The notes: generated from the sequence alone by a model not told the origin. Positions 25,304-35,390 are shown, counted from the stretch's first letter. The stretch: DNA of 64,000 nt from Comamonadaceae bacterium UBA4962 (GCA_002397315.1 DHAE01000013.1:1-64000), one strand, 5' to 3'. Numbers and translations are program-made.

Positions 25304-27622
25304 TTGTATATCAAAAAAACGAAGACCGATGCAAACGTCGCGCATGCCGATGACGAAATCGAAGGCAGCGTGCAGGGCCACCGCGACGGGCACGGGTTCG
25401 TGCAGCGCGATGACGGCGATGCCGACATCTACATCCCCGCGAACGAGATGCGCGCGGTGCTGCACAAGGACCGCGTGCGCGTGCGCATCGCCCGCCACGA
25501 CCGGCGCGGCCGGCCCGAAGGCCGCATCGTCGAAATCCTCGAGCGGCCCCAGCATCCGATCATCGGCCGCCTGCTGCAGGAAAGCGGCGTCTGGCTGGTC
25601 GCGCCGGAAGACAAGCGCTACGGCCAGGACGTCCTGATCCCCAAGGGCGCCACGGGCGACGCCAAGGTGGGGCAGGTGGTCGTGGTGGAACTGACCGAGC
25701 CGCCGGCCCTGTTCGGGCAGCCGGTGGGCCGCGTGAAGGAAGTGCTTGGCGAGGTGGACGACCCGGGCATGGAGATCGAGATCGCCGTGCGCAAGTACGG
25801 CGTGCCGCACGAGTTCTCGCAGGAGGCGCTGGCCCAGGCCAAGGCGCTGCCGGACAAGGTGCGCGCCCAGGACAAGCGCCAGCGCGTCGACCTGACCGAC
25901 GTGCCGCTCGTCACCATCGACGGCGAGGACGCGCGCGACTTCGACGATGCCGTCTATTGCGAGCCGGCCAAGGTCGGCCGCACCAAGGGCTGGCGCCTGC
26001 TCGTCGCCATCGCCGACGTGAGCCACTACGTGGAGACGGGCAGCCCGATCGACGTGGATGCGTACGACCGCGCCACCAGCGTGTACTTCCCGCGCCGGGT
26101 GATCCCGATGCTGCCGGAGAAGCTCTCCAACGGCCTGTGCTCGCTCAACCCCGAGGTGGAGCGCCTGTGCATGGTGTGCGACATGCTCGTCACCGCCAAG
26201 GGCGAGGTGCATGCCTACCAGTTCTACCCGGCGGTGATGTTCAGCCACGCGCGCTTCACCTATACGGAAGTGGCGGCGATCCTCGCGAACACGCGCGGCC
26301 CCGAGGCGACGAAGCGCCGCGCCCGCGTGCAGGACCTGCTGAACCTGCACGACGTGTACCGCGCGCTGCTGTCGTCGCGGCATGTACGCGGCGCCGTGGA
26401 TTTCGAGACCACCGAGACGCAGATCGTCTGCGACGAGAACGGCCGCATCGAGAAGATCGTGCCGCGCACGCGCAACGATGCGCACCGCCTGATCGAAGAG
26501 GCGATGCTCGCGGCCAACGTGTGCAGCGCCGACTTCATCGCGCAGGGCGGGCAGCCGGGTCTGTTCCGGGTGCACGAGGGGCCCACGCCCGAGAAGCAGG
26601 AGATCCTGCGCAATTACCTGAAGGCCATGGGTGTCGGCATGACGATCGGCGACGATCCGCAGCCCGGCGATTTCCAGGCGATCGCGGAGGCGACGAAGGA
26701 GCGGCCCGACGCGCAGCAGATCCACACGATGCTGCTGCGCTCGATGCAGCAGGCGATCTACACCCCCGTCAACAGCGGCCACTTCGGCCTGGCGTACGAG
26801 GCGTACACGCACTTCACGAGCCCGATCCGGCGCTATCCCGATCTGCTGGTGCACCGCGTCATCAAGGCCATCCTGGGCCAGACCAAGTACCGCCTGCCGG
26901 CGCTGCCCCTGCCGGGCGAGGCCCATGCCAAGCTGGCGAAGCGCCTGGCCGCGCGCGTGTCGGCGCCCACCCAGGAGCCGCGCAAGCCGCTGTCCGCCTC
27001 CGCCGCCCGCGAGTTGCAGGCCTGGGAGGCCGCCGGCCTGCACTGCAGTGCCAACGAGCGCCGCGCGGACGAGGCCAGCCGTGATGTGGAAGCCTGGCTC
27101 AAGTGCAAGTACATGCGCGAGCACCTGGGCGAAGAGTTCAGCGGCCTGGTCACGGCGGCGACCAGCTTCGGCATCTTCGTGACGCTGGACGCGATGTACG
27201 TCGAAGGGCTGGTGCACATCACCGAGCTCGGGGGCGAGTACTTCAAGTTCGACGAGGCGCGCCAGGAGCTGCGCGGCGAGCGTACCGGCATCCGCTATGC
27301 GATCGGCACGCGGGTGCGGGTGCAGGTGAGCCGCGTGGATCTGGACGGCCGCCGCATCGACTTCCGGCTGGTGCGCGAAGGCGACGAGCTGCAGGCCGCC
27401 GCGCGCACCTCGCGCAGCCGCGGCGGGCGCGAGTCGGGCGATGGCATCGCCGCGGGGGATGGCGCGCCGTCGGAATCCCGCGGACGCAAGGCCCGCAGCA
27501 AGGGGGCGCAGAACCAGCCGACCCGTTCGCAGGACGTCGTTCCCGCGCTGCCCCGCAAGGCACCCGCCAAGGGCGCCGGGCGCCGTTCAGGTGCGGCGAA
27601 ACGCGGCAAGTCCCGCCGATAG
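25304..27622 (+). CDS. rnr: Ribonuclease R without the usual N-terminal helix-turn-helix domain
   Basis: Processive 3'-5' exoribonuclease that degrades structured RNA. The 772-residue protein has a cold-shock domain from about residue 20 (GSVQGHRDGHGFVQRDDGDADIYIP), a second OB region, and the RNB catalytic domain with TIDGEDARDFDDAVYCEP, whose Asp residues bind magnesium. It continues with HFTSPIRRYPDLLVHR and an S1 domain (FSGLVTAATSFGIFVTLDAMYVEGLVHI), and ends in a basic Lys/Arg/Ser tail. No in-frame ATG exists before the cold-shock domain; the best start is a TTG at 25304 with AGGA about 10 bases upstream. Any earlier start would read through the antisense of the tRNA. The winged-helix region of about 90 residues found in E. 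coli-type RNase R is absent. Confidence 0.9.
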   Translation: MYIKKTKTDANVAHADDEIEGSVQGHRDGHGFVQRDDGDADIYIPANEMRAVLHKDRVRVRIARHDRRGRPEGRIVEILERPQHPIIGRLLQESGVWLVAPEDKRYGQDVLIPKGATGDAKVGQVVVVELTEPPALFGQPVGRVKEVLGEVDDPGMEIEIAVRKYGVPHEFSQEALAQAKALPDKVRAQDKRQRVDLTDVPLVTIDGEDARDFDDAVYCEPAKVGRTKGWRLLVAIADVSHYVETGSPIDVDAYDRATSVYFPRRVIPMLPEKLSNGLCSLNPEVERLCMVCDMLVTAKGEVHAYQFYPAVMFSHARFTYTEVAAILANTRGPEATKRRARVQDLLNLHDVYRALLSSRHVRGAVDFETTETQIVCDENGRIEKIVPRTRNDAHRLIEEAMLAANVCSADFIAQGGQPGLFRVHEGPTPEKQEILRNYLKAMGVGMTIGDDPQPGDFQAIAEATKERPDAQQIHTMLLRSMQQAIYTPVNSGHFGLAYEAYTHFTSPIRRYPDLLVHRVIKAILGQTKYRLPALPLPGEAHAKLAKRLAARVSAPTQEPRKPLSASAARELQAWEAAGLHCSANERRADEASRDVEAWLKCKYMREHLGEEFSGLVTAATSFGIFVTLDAMYVEGLVHITELGGEYFKFDEARQELRGERTGIRYAIGTRVRVQVSRVDLDGRRIDFRLVREGDELQAAARTSRSRGGRESGDGIAAGDGAPSESRGRKARSKGAQNQPTRSQDVVPALPRKAPAKGAGRRSGAAKRGKSRR

Positions 27623-27709
27623 CGGTAGCGGACGGTAACCGCTGCCTCAGGGCGCAGCGCGCGATCGCCGCGCGGCCCCCCGGGCGGCACGGGCCAACGA
27701 AAGAATGGA

Positions 27710-28480
27710 ATGACGACGATGGATTCGACGAACGCGCCGCGCACCGCGGTGGTCACGGGCGCAGGCTCGGGTATCGGCCGCGCGACCGCGCTGGCGCTGC
27801 TGGGCGCGGGCTGGTCGGTGGTGCTGGCCGGCCGGCGCGGGGCGCTGCTGGAGGCGGTGGCGCAGGAGAGCGGGGCGGGCCAGCGGGCGCTGGCGGTGCC
27901 GACCGACGTGGCCGATCCGCAGGCGGTGGAGCATCTTTTCGATGCCGCCGTGGAGCGCTTCGGCCGGGTGGATCTGCTGTTCAACAATGCGGGCACGGGT
28001 GCGCCCGCCGTTCCGCTGGAAGACCTGCCGCTCGAGGAATGGCGGCGGGTGGTGGACATCAACCTGAACGGGATGTTCTATTGCCTGCGGCAGGCTTTCC
28101 GGGTGATGAAGTCGCAGAGCCCGCGCGGCGGGCGCATCATCAACAACGGCTCCATCTCGGCCCATGCGCCGCGGCCGAACTCGATCGCGTACACGGCCAC
28201 CAAACACGCGGTGATGGGACTCACCAAGACCGCCTCGCTGGACGGCCGCAAATACGACATCGCCGTGGGCCAGATCGACGTCGGCAATGCGGGCACGGAA
28301 CTGGCGCAGCGCATGACCCAGGGCGTGCAGCAGGCCCATGGAGCGATCGCCGCCGAGCCTTTGATGGACGTGGGCATCGTGGCTGGATCGGTCCTCTACA
28401 TGGCGGATCTTCCGCTGGAGGCCAACGTGCTGTTCCACACCGTGATGGCCACCAAGATGCCTTTCGTCGGTCGCGGCTGA
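27710..28480 (+). CDS. Short-chain dehydrogenase/reductase (SDR)
   Basis: A 256-residue NAD(P)-dependent oxidoreductase with the classical SDR pattern: cofactor-binding TGAGSGIG near residue 17, LLFNNAGTGAP, the serine in NNGSISAHAP and the YxxxK catalytic pair in IAYTATKHAVMGLTK. The RRGAL stretch after beta-2 has two Arg residues, which suggests NADP preference; this is inference. An ATG at 27719 is an alternative start with GGA about 9 bases upstream. It follows rnr by 87 bases on the same strand. The substrate is unknown. Confidence 0.88.
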   Translation: MTTMDSTNAPRTAVVTGAGSGIGRATALALLGAGWSVVLAGRRGALLEAVAQESGAGQRALAVPTDVADPQAVEHLFDAAVERFGRVDLLFNNAGTGAPAVPLEDLPLEEWRRVVDINLNGMFYCLRQAFRVMKSQSPRGGRIINNGSISAHAPRPNSIAYTATKHAVMGLTKTASLDGRKYDIAVGQIDVGNAGTELAQRMTQGVQQAHGAIAAEPLMDVGIVAGSVLYMADLPLEANVLFHTVMATKMPFVGRG

Positions 28481-28558
28481 GGCGGCGCACCCCTGCCGTT
28501 CATCCCGCCGTGGAGGGCGCCACCGGCGGCGTAGTTCGTTTTCGAATGGGCGGGGCGG

Positions 28559-28774
28559 TCAGCCTGTGCAGTGCGAAGCCTGGCCGGACCCGGCCATGGA
28601 GGACTGCGTGTTCACCATGACCAGATGCGCTGCACGGATGCGCGGGCGCACGACGGCGCGTGCCGTGCCGTCGGTGGCGATGCCATCCTGCACGGAGACG
28701 GCAGGCGCAGCGGAATCGCCGGTGGTGGTACGCTCCTGGTACGACGACAGGAAAGGCCATGGTTTGCGGATCAT
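28559..28774 (-). CDS. Small protein at the end of the glycogen/trehalose operon
   Basis: A 71-residue open frame with a strong GAGGAG ribosome-binding site 7 bases before its ATG, 53 bases after the glgA stop and on the same strand. The sequence begins MIRKPWPFLSSYQERTTTGDS and is rich in Thr, Ser and Ala with no membrane segment or Cys motif (one Cys near the end). The good start signal and operon position argue that it is translated. I do not recognise the protein. Confidence 0.5.
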   Translation of the reverse strand: MIRKPWPFLSSYQERTTTGDSAAPAVSVQDGIATDGTARAVVRPRIRAAHLVMVNTQSSMAGSGQASHCTG

Positions 28775-28827
28775 GTCGGGCTCCTCAATGACGCGGGGCT
28801 GCCATCCCGGGGCGGGATGGCGTGCGC

Positions 28828-30360
28828 TCAGTATTCCGTCGCGGCCGGGGCGTTGTTGTAGGACAACGCAGGAGCCCCTTGCGGGTCCGCATCCTTGTGC
28901 CGATGGATTCCGGTATACGCGTTCACATAGGCGCGCGCTGATGCCGGCCAGCCGAAATCGCGCTGCATGCCGTTGCGCTGCAGGCGGCGCCACGTGTCGG
29001 GCGTGCCCTTCCAGCATGCCAGGGCGCGTGCCACCGCCTCGTCGAAGGCCGCCTGGCTGGTGCCCTGCATCACGAAGCCCGTGCCCTGGCCGCCCGGCGC
29101 ATCGGCGTCGGTGACCGAATCCGCCAGCCCGCCGGTGGGTGTGACCACGGGGGGCGTGCCGTAGGCCTGGCTGTACATCTGGTTGAGGCCGCAGGGTTCG
29201 AAGCGCGAGGGCATGAGGAAGCTGTCGCTGCCCGCTTCGATCTGGTGGGCGAGCGCTTCGTTGAAGCCGACGGTGACGCGAACGTGCAGTGGGTGCTTCT
29301 CTGCGAGCGCCCGCAGCGCGGCCTCCAGGGCCCGGTCGCCGCTGCCGAGGATCGCGAGCTGCCCACCCTGGCGCACCAGGCGCTCCGCCCCGGCGATGAC
29401 CCAGTCGATGCCTTTTTGCTCCGTGAAGCGGCCCACGAGGCCGAACAGCATGCGTTTGTCGTCCTCCGCCAGGCCAAGCGTGCGGCGCAGGGCCGCCTTG
29501 CAGGCCGCCTTGCCGGCCAGCCGGTCCGCGGAGAAAGGGGCTTCGATCAGCGGATCGCGCAGCGGATTCCAGACGGCGGTATCGATGCCGTTCAGGATGC
29601 CCTGCAGGCGGTCGGCACGGGCGCGCAGCACGCCGTCGAGCCCGAAGCCCAGCTCGGGGGTCTGGATCTCGCGGGCATAGGTGGGGCTGACGGTGGTGAT
29701 CGCATCCGCGAACTGCAGGCCGGCCTTCATCATGGAGAGTCGGCCCCAGAATTCTGCGCCGTCGTGCACGCCCAGATAGGCGCCGCCGATGCCGAGGCGG
29801 CTCGCCCATTCCATGGAGACGACGCCCTGGAAGGCGAGGTTGTGGACGGTGACCATGCTGCCGGCGATGGAGCCGCGGTCCGCCGCGCCGGCTGCATCGC
29901 GCCATTGCCGCAGGTAGAGCGGCGCGAGGGCCGTGGGCCAGTCGTTCGCATGCACGATGTCCGCCGTCCAGCCGCAGGGGGACCGCGGCGTGCCGATGAG
30001 CGCGGCGACGCGGCTCAGCAGGCCGAAGCGCAGGGCGTTGTCGGGGTGCTCGGTGCCGCTGGCGTCCGAGTACGGCGGGCCGGAACGGGCGTAGAACTCC
30101 GGGCAGGCCAGCAGGAGCAGGGGCACGCCCTCGCCGCGGTCCACGCGCAGCAGTTGCGCGGCGGGCCAGGGGCCCTCGGCCGGCACCGGGAACCAGCCGG
30201 TGATGCGGCCCTGCAGCGGCATGTCCGCATAGGCGGGCATGAGCAGCATGACCTCGTGGCCCAGCGCCGCGATGGCGGGCGGCAGGGCGGCGCTGACGTC
30301 GCCCAGGCCCCCGGTCTTGACCAGCGGGGCGCATTCGGAAGTGGCAAAGAGAACCTTCAT
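28828..30360 (-). CDS. glgA: Glycogen synthase (ADP-glucose)
   Basis: GT5 glycosyltransferase that adds glucose from ADP-glucose to alpha-1,4-glucan. The 510-residue protein has the KTGGL ADP-glucose-binding loop in SECAPLVKTGGLGDV at residues 8-22, ADIVHANDWPTAL, TVHNLAFQGV, TTVSPTYAREI, GLVGRFTEQKGIDW and the catalytic-domain motif PSRFEPCGLNQMYSQAYGTPPVV. Its start overlaps the stop of the malQ::treY fusion by 4 bases (ATGA), so the two are translationally coupled. It is the fifth gene of the operon. Confidence 0.97.
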   Translation of the reverse strand: MKVLFATSECAPLVKTGGLGDVSAALPPAIAALGHEVMLLMPAYADMPLQGRITGWFPVPAEGPWPAAQLLRVDRGEGVPLLLLACPEFYARSGPPYSDASGTEHPDNALRFGLLSRVAALIGTPRSPCGWTADIVHANDWPTALAPLYLRQWRDAAGAADRGSIAGSMVTVHNLAFQGVVSMEWASRLGIGGAYLGVHDGAEFWGRLSMMKAGLQFADAITTVSPTYAREIQTPELGFGLDGVLRARADRLQGILNGIDTAVWNPLRDPLIEAPFSADRLAGKAACKAALRRTLGLAEDDKRMLFGLVGRFTEQKGIDWVIAGAERLVRQGGQLAILGSGDRALEAALRALAEKHPLHVRVTVGFNEALAHQIEAGSDSFLMPSRFEPCGLNQMYSQAYGTPPVVTPTGGLADSVTDADAPGGQGTGFVMQGTSQAAFDEAVARALACWKGTPDTWRRLQRNGMQRDFGWPASARAYVNAYTGIHRHKDADPQGAPALSYNNAPAATEY

Positions 30361-33300
30361 GCCACGGATTCTGCGCCCACGAGCACCGCGAACGGCAGCG
30401 TGGGGCGGTCCGGCAGCATTTCGCCCAGCACCTCGTCGAGATCCCAGCCCTCGCCGGTGTCGGCGCCGAGGCGGCGGCCGGTCATCCAGTCCTCCCACTG
30501 CGCGGTCTTCGCGAGCTGGGGATGGGCGGAGGCGATGGCCACCCGGGTGCCGCGCCAGCCCACGGCGGCGAGACCATAGGGCAGCCGCGAGCACACGACC
30601 ACGATGGCCTTGCCGTCCCGGATGCGGGCGAAGGCGAAGGCATGCTCGGCGCTCGCGCCTTCGAGCGCGAGCGGCAGGTAGGTGGACTGGAAGAACAGGT
30701 CCGGCAGGGCCTGCCGCAGTTGCAGCAGGCGCCAGGTGACGAGCTGCTTCGCGTCCGGCGACGGCACGGGGCCCAGCAGGCGTTCCCAGTCCGCCTGCGA
30801 AGGATGGCCGCTCTGGTAGAGCGTCTGCAGGCCCTCCAGTGCTTGCGCGAGCGCGGGGAAGTCCACGGGGCGGCGGTTGTCCGGGTCCACGAGGCTGAAG
30901 TTCCACTGCTCGCAGCCCTGGTAGATGTCCGGCACGCCGGGCACGGTGAGCTTCAGCGCGAGCTGGCAGAGGCTGTTGCGGTAGCCGTAGGGCGCGATGG
31001 ATTGCACGAAGCGCTCGAGCTCGCGCACGAACCGCTCGGTGGACAGCGCGCCGTCGATGTAGCGCGCGACCGCGTTCTCGTAGGCCTCGTTGGGGAACAG
31101 CCAGTTGGTCTGCTGCTTGGCCTCGCGCATAGCCTTGACCATGTACTGCTGGATGCGTTCGCGCAGTTCCTGGCGTTCGTCCGGCTGGGTGGCGTGCGTG
31201 GGCCAGATGCCGACGAGTGCCTGGTAGAGCGCCCACAGGTCGTGGGCCCGCGGGGCGGTGTCGCCGTCCACCTCGGAGGCGAAGCGCTCGCCCAGCTCCC
31301 GCAACTGCAGGGCCGTGTCCTCCCACAGCGCCGGGATTTCCGAGAGCACGTTGAGGCGCGCGCGCAGGTCCTCCGAGCGCTTGCTGTCGTGCGTGGAGGT
31401 GGCGAGCAGGTTGTGCGGACGGTAGCGCGCCCGTTGCAGGTTGGCCTGATGGAAGGCGGAAGCGGTGAGCCCGAAGCGCCGCGGCTCGGAGCCCACGTCG
31501 TTCAGGGAGACGAGGCGCACGTAGCGGTAGAAGACGGTGTCCTCCAGCGACTTGGCCATGACGGGCGATGTGAACTGCTGCCAGCGCCGCAGGAAACGGG
31601 CGCGCAGCGCGGGCGCCGGGCCCTCGTCGCCGAGCAGCACGCCCTGCAGGAAGGCGAGCACGCCGCCTTCGCTGGTGCCCATGCGGCGCCGGGCCGCGGC
31701 GACGGCCCAGCCGACGTGCTGGCGGTCCGCGTCGCTCGCGGGCGTGCCGTCCGGCACCAGGTAGGTGCGGTAGACGGGGAAGACCGCCGCCACTTCCGTG
31801 AGCGCGTTGCGCAGCTGGTTGCGCGTGAAGTCGAACGTGCGCCGGTCGGCCTGCGCGATGCGGTAGAGCGTGTCGGTGAGCCAGCCGAGGTCGCTGTAGA
31901 GCGAGGTGCCGATGATGTGCTTCTTGCACTCGTAGACGGCTTCCTCGAAGTCCTTGGTGTCGCCGGTGAAGCTGGTGTAGACGTCGTCGAAGGCGGACTG
32001 CGACGCGGCATCCACGAACAGGCCGTTCACGAGGCTGCTGAAGCGGTAGCCCGTCGCTCCGTGCACCGGCCATTCGGCGGGCAGCGGTTCATGGTCGGCG
32101 AGGATCTTTTCCACCACCAGGTAGAGGGCCTTCGGCTCGCGGCCGGCGGCGCGGGCGAGCGCGACGTAGCGGCGCTGCAGCCGGTCGAAGTACTGCGCGG
32201 GGTGCGCGAGGCCGTCCGGGTGGTCGATGCGCAGGCCGGTGATGCGGCCTTCCGCCAGCCAGCGGAAGATGCAGGCATGCGCGGCCTCGAACACGCCGGG
32301 CTCTTCCATGCGCAATGCCGCGAGCGAGTTCACGTCGAAGAACCGGCGGTAGTTGATGTCGTCGCCGGCCACCCGCCAGTCGGCGAGGCGGTAGGGCTGG
32401 TCGCGCAGCAGCGCGTCGAGCGCATCCAGGCTCGCGGGCTCTTCCTTGCGGCCGTTCCAGTGCTGCAGGCAGGCGTCGATCCACTGGCGCAGCCAGGCAT
32501 GGGCGGCGGCGAGTTCCGCCAGGCGCCGCTGGTGCAGCGGCGCATCGCGCAGGCGCATGGCGCGCTCGGCGTCGTCGGAGGTGTCGCGGTCGGGCAGGCG
32601 CCCGAAGGCATCGACCAGCGACTGCACCTGCAGTGCGCTGTCGCCGTCCGATTCCGCGTGGGTGGCGGGGGCCGGCACGGCCGCGAAGATGCGCGCGTAG
32701 TGCCGAGGATCGACGGGCAGGCGGTGGTCCCAATAGCGGACGAGAAATTTGCCGGCCTCGGCATCGAAATCCAGGCGCAGTTCGCCCGCTTCGAGCACGC
32801 GGCCGTACTGGCCGCCCAGCATGGGCAGCAGCACCCGGCCCTGGAGGCTGTGGGTGGCCGGCTCCCATTCGATGTCGAAGAAGCCCGCATAGGCGGAAGC
32901 GCGCCCGTGCTCCATCACATCGTCCCACCAGGGGTTGGGTGCGTCCAGCACGCCCATGTGGTTGGGAACGATGTCCAGCAGCTGGCCGAGCCCGTGCTCC
33001 TTCAGCGCATCGCACAGGGCGGCGTGGGTCGTGTCGTCGCCGATCTCCGGATTGAGCTGGGTGGGGTCGACGACGTTGTAGCCGTGCGTGCTGCCCGGCG
33101 CGGCCTTCAGGTAGGGCGAGCTGTAGAGGTGGCTGATGCCCAGGGCGTGCAGGTAGGGCACGGCGCGGGTCATCGCCTCGAAGGTGTTGTCCTTGTGGAA
33201 CTGCACGCGGTAGGTGGCGAGCGGCACGTCGGCGGTGTCGAGCGCCGGCAGCGCCTCGGCTTCCGCCTGGAACGCGGGGCGGCCGCGCTGGGCGCGCATG

Positions 33301-35390
33301 GCCGAAGCCACGGCGGCGAAGCAGGGGTGCGTGGCGAGCCGGTCCAGCGGCACGGCCAGGCGGCGGCGCCAGTTGGGCTGCATGTCCTCGGTGGTGCCGG
33401 GCACGTTCACCTGTTCGAGCTGGCCGATGGCGTCCTCGATCTGCACCGCGGCGAGCCAGCACGGCGTGCGGGCCAGGTAGCCATGCACCGCGGCGATGAA
33501 TTCCGGAGTGGCCTCGGGCACCGACTGCGCATCGACCGTGGCGCCCTCGGGCAGCAGGCCTTCTTCCTGCAGCGCCATCAGCAGGCGCACGCGGTCCTGC
33601 GCGCGTTCGATCAGGCTGCGGGCGTGCGCTTCGGAATCCGGGAGCCAGCCGAGGCGCTTCTGCACCTCGATGTCCTCGCCGCTCCAGTAGCCGCGCAGGG
33701 TGGGCAGGTCGTGCGTGCTCACCACGGCCAGGGCCTGGGCGGGCCATTGCGCGGGCGGGCGGAAGGCGCCGCCGTCCAGGCGTTCGAAGATCAGCGGGCG
33801 GTACGACAGCACGGCGCGCTGCGCCATCGCCTCGCGCATCCGGGGTGCGACGTTGCCGAGGTCTTCGCCGATCACGAGGCAGCGGTGGCGGTGGCTCTCG
33901 ATGGCCAGCACCGCGAGCAGGGCTTCCAGCGGATAGGCCACATAGGTGCCGGCACCGTTGTGGATCCAGAAGAGCCGCATGAGCGCCATCACGTGGTCCA
34001 TGCGCAGCGCGCCCGCGGGATGCATCACGGCATGCAGCAGGCGGCGGATCGGCATGAAGCGGGCGGCGGACAGGGCCACCGGATTGAGCGGCGGCAGGCC
34101 CCAGTCCTGGCCCTGCGTGTTGAGCGGGTCCGGCGGGGCGCCGACGTTCATGCCGCGCGCGTACAGGTCCTGCAGCGTCCAGGTTTCCGAGCCGCCATCG
34201 CTCGCGCCCACGGCCAGGTCGCAGTAGAGGCCCACGGGCATCAGCGCGCGCGCACGGTCTCCGGCCTGGTCCAGTTGGGTGCGGGCCGTCCACTGCAGCC
34301 ACATGTGGTAGGCCACCGCTTCGGCATGTTCGGCGGCGAAGGCCTGCACTTCCGCGCCCCGCGGGTCGCGCAGGGCCTCGGGCCAGGCGGGCCAGCCCCA
34401 GACGTCGGGCGATCCGCGCGAGAGGTGGCGCTGCAGCGCCTCGTACAGCGCATGCTGGCCGAGGGTGGCGTCGTGCTCCTGCAGGAAGGCCTGGAAGGCG
34501 ACGCCGCGCGGGCTGAGCGTTTTCCAGTCGCCCTGGCGGAATTCCTCCCACAGCAGCGCCAGCATTTCTTCCTTGGCGGCGGAGACATCGGCGTACTGCA
34601 CGGTGTCTGCCGCGCGCAAGGCTTCCAGGCGCTGCTGGAAGGCGCCGTCCGCATAGAGTGCCTGCGCAGGCGCGCTGCGCAGGAATTCGGGCATCGCCGT
34701 CACGTCGATGAAGAGCGGGTTCAGGGCGAGCCGGCTCGAGGGGCTGTAGGGACTGGCGAGATCGGCCCGGTCCATGCGCAGGGCGTGCAGCGGGCTCAGG
34801 CCGATGAAGGCGGCGCCCTGCGCGGCCGCGGTGGCCACGAGTTCGGAGAGATCGGTGAAATCGCCGATGCCCCAGTTGCGCTCGGAGCGCAGTGAATAGA
34901 GCTGCACGCACAGGCCCCACCAGCGCTCGCCGTGGCGCAGCGGCTCGGGCGACCAGCACTGCGCGGGAGCGACGATGACAAAGCGCTCGGGAACGGCGTG
35001 GGCGCCCGAGCCGGCGAGTGCCGTGGTGCCCGCGTCCGCATCCGCCGCGACGAGGCGGTAGTAGCCGGCCCGCAGGCCGGCCGGCAACTGGGCCACCGGG
35101 CCACGGCCTTCGCACACGGTGGCTTCGGCCTCGACCTCGCTGGTGACGAGCCGCCAGGCGGCGGACGCGGTCCAGTCCACCGTGGCCGCTCGTCCTTCCT
35201 CGACGAGGACGGGCGGGGGCAGGGCGGAGGCGTCGGCGTGCGGGCCCATGGCGGCGAGCGCGCGTTCCAGCACTTCGGGCGGAACGTCGCGGTTTTCGCC
35301 CCAGAAGCTGGCGTAGTTCAGTGCGATGCCGGCCAGGCCGGCGCGGTGGTACAGATCGCCCTGGGCGATCGGGTCGTGGGGGGCGTTCAT
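30357..35390 (-). CDS. Fused 4-alpha-glucanotransferase and malto-oligosyltrehalose synthase
   Basis: One 1677-residue chain joins two enzymes. Residues about 1-710 are a GH77 amylomaltase (MalQ): WGIGDFTDL, nucleophile Asp in LRMDHVMALMR near 465, acid Glu in IGEDLGNVAP near 506, and STHDLPTLRGYW. From about residue 715 it is a GH13 malto-oligosyltrehalose synthase (TreY): ATYRVQFHKDNTF, GLGQLLDIVPNHMG, nucleophile Asp in LRIDHPDGLAHP near 1054, Glu in LVVEKILADHE near 1094, and STHDSKRSEDLRARLNVL. MalQ would rearrange maltodextrins into chains long enough for TreY, which turns the reducing end into a trehalose unit for TreZ. Both catalytic sets look intact and the frame is continuous. The start overlaps treZ by ATGA and the end overlaps glgA by ATGA. 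Confidence 0.93.
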   Translation of the reverse strand: MNAPHDPIAQGDLYHRAGLAGIALNYASFWGENRDVPPEVLERALAAMGPHADASALPPPVLVEEGRAATVDWTASAAWRLVTSEVEAEATVCEGRGPVAQLPAGLRAGYYRLVAADADAGTTALAGSGAHAVPERFVIVAPAQCWSPEPLRHGERWWGLCVQLYSLRSERNWGIGDFTDLSELVATAAAQGAAFIGLSPLHALRMDRADLASPYSPSSRLALNPLFIDVTAMPEFLRSAPAQALYADGAFQQRLEALRAADTVQYADVSAAKEEMLALLWEEFRQGDWKTLSPRGVAFQAFLQEHDATLGQHALYEALQRHLSRGSPDVWGWPAWPEALRDPRGAEVQAFAAEHAEAVAYHMWLQWTARTQLDQAGDRARALMPVGLYCDLAVGASDGGSETWTLQDLYARGMNVGAPPDPLNTQGQDWGLPPLNPVALSAARFMPIRRLLHAVMHPAGALRMDHVMALMRLFWIHNGAGTYVAYPLEALLAVLAIESHRHRCLVIGEDLGNVAPRMREAMAQRAVLSYRPLIFERLDGGAFRPPAQWPAQALAVVSTHDLPTLRGYWSGEDIEVQKRLGWLPDSEAHARSLIERAQDRVRLLMALQEEGLLPEGATVDAQSVPEATPEFIAAVHGYLARTPCWLAAVQIEDAIGQLEQVNVPGTTEDMQPNWRRRLAVPLDRLATHPCFAAVASAMRAQRGRPAFQAEAEALPALDTADVPLATYRVQFHKDNTFEAMTRAVPYLHALGISHLYSSPYLKAAPGSTHGYNVVDPTQLNPEIGDDTTHAALCDALKEHGLGQLLDIVPNHMGVLDAPNPWWDDVMEHGRASAYAGFFDIEWEPATHSLQGRVLLPMLGGQYGRVLEAGELRLDFDAEAGKFLVRYWDHRLPVDPRHYARIFAAVPAPATHAESDGDSALQVQSLVDAFGRLPDRDTSDDAERAMRLRDAPLHQRRLAELAAAHAWLRQWIDACLQHWNGRKEEPASLDALDALLRDQPYRLADWRVAGDDINYRRFFDVNSLAALRMEEPGVFEAAHACIFRWLAEGRITGLRIDHPDGLAHPAQYFDRLQRRYVALARAAGREPKALYLVVEKILADHEPLPAEWPVHGATGYRFSSLVNGLFVDAASQSAFDDVYTSFTGDTKDFEEAVYECKKHIIGTSLYSDLGWLTDTLYRIAQADRRTFDFTRNQLRNALTEVAAVFPVYRTYLVPDGTPASDADRQHVGWAVAAARRRMGTSEGGVLAFLQGVLLGDEGPAPALRARFLRRWQQFTSPVMAKSLEDTVFYRYVRLVSLNDVGSEPRRFGLTASAFHQANLQRARYRPHNLLATSTHDSKRSEDLRARLNVLSEIPALWEDTALQLRELGERFASEVDGDTAPRAHDLWALYQALVGIWPTHATQPDERQELRERIQQYMVKAMREAKQQTNWLFPNEAYENAVARYIDGALSTERFVRELERFVQSIAPYGYRNSLCQLALKLTVPGVPDIYQGCEQWNFSLVDPDNRRPVDFPALAQALEGLQTLYQSGHPSQADWERLLGPVPSPDAKQLVTWRLLQLRQALPDLFFQSTYLPLALEGASAEHAFAFARIRDGKAIVVVCSRLPYGLAAVGWRGTRVAIASAHPQLAKTAQWEDWMTGRRLGADTGEGWDLDEVLGEMLPDRPTLPFAVLVGAESVA

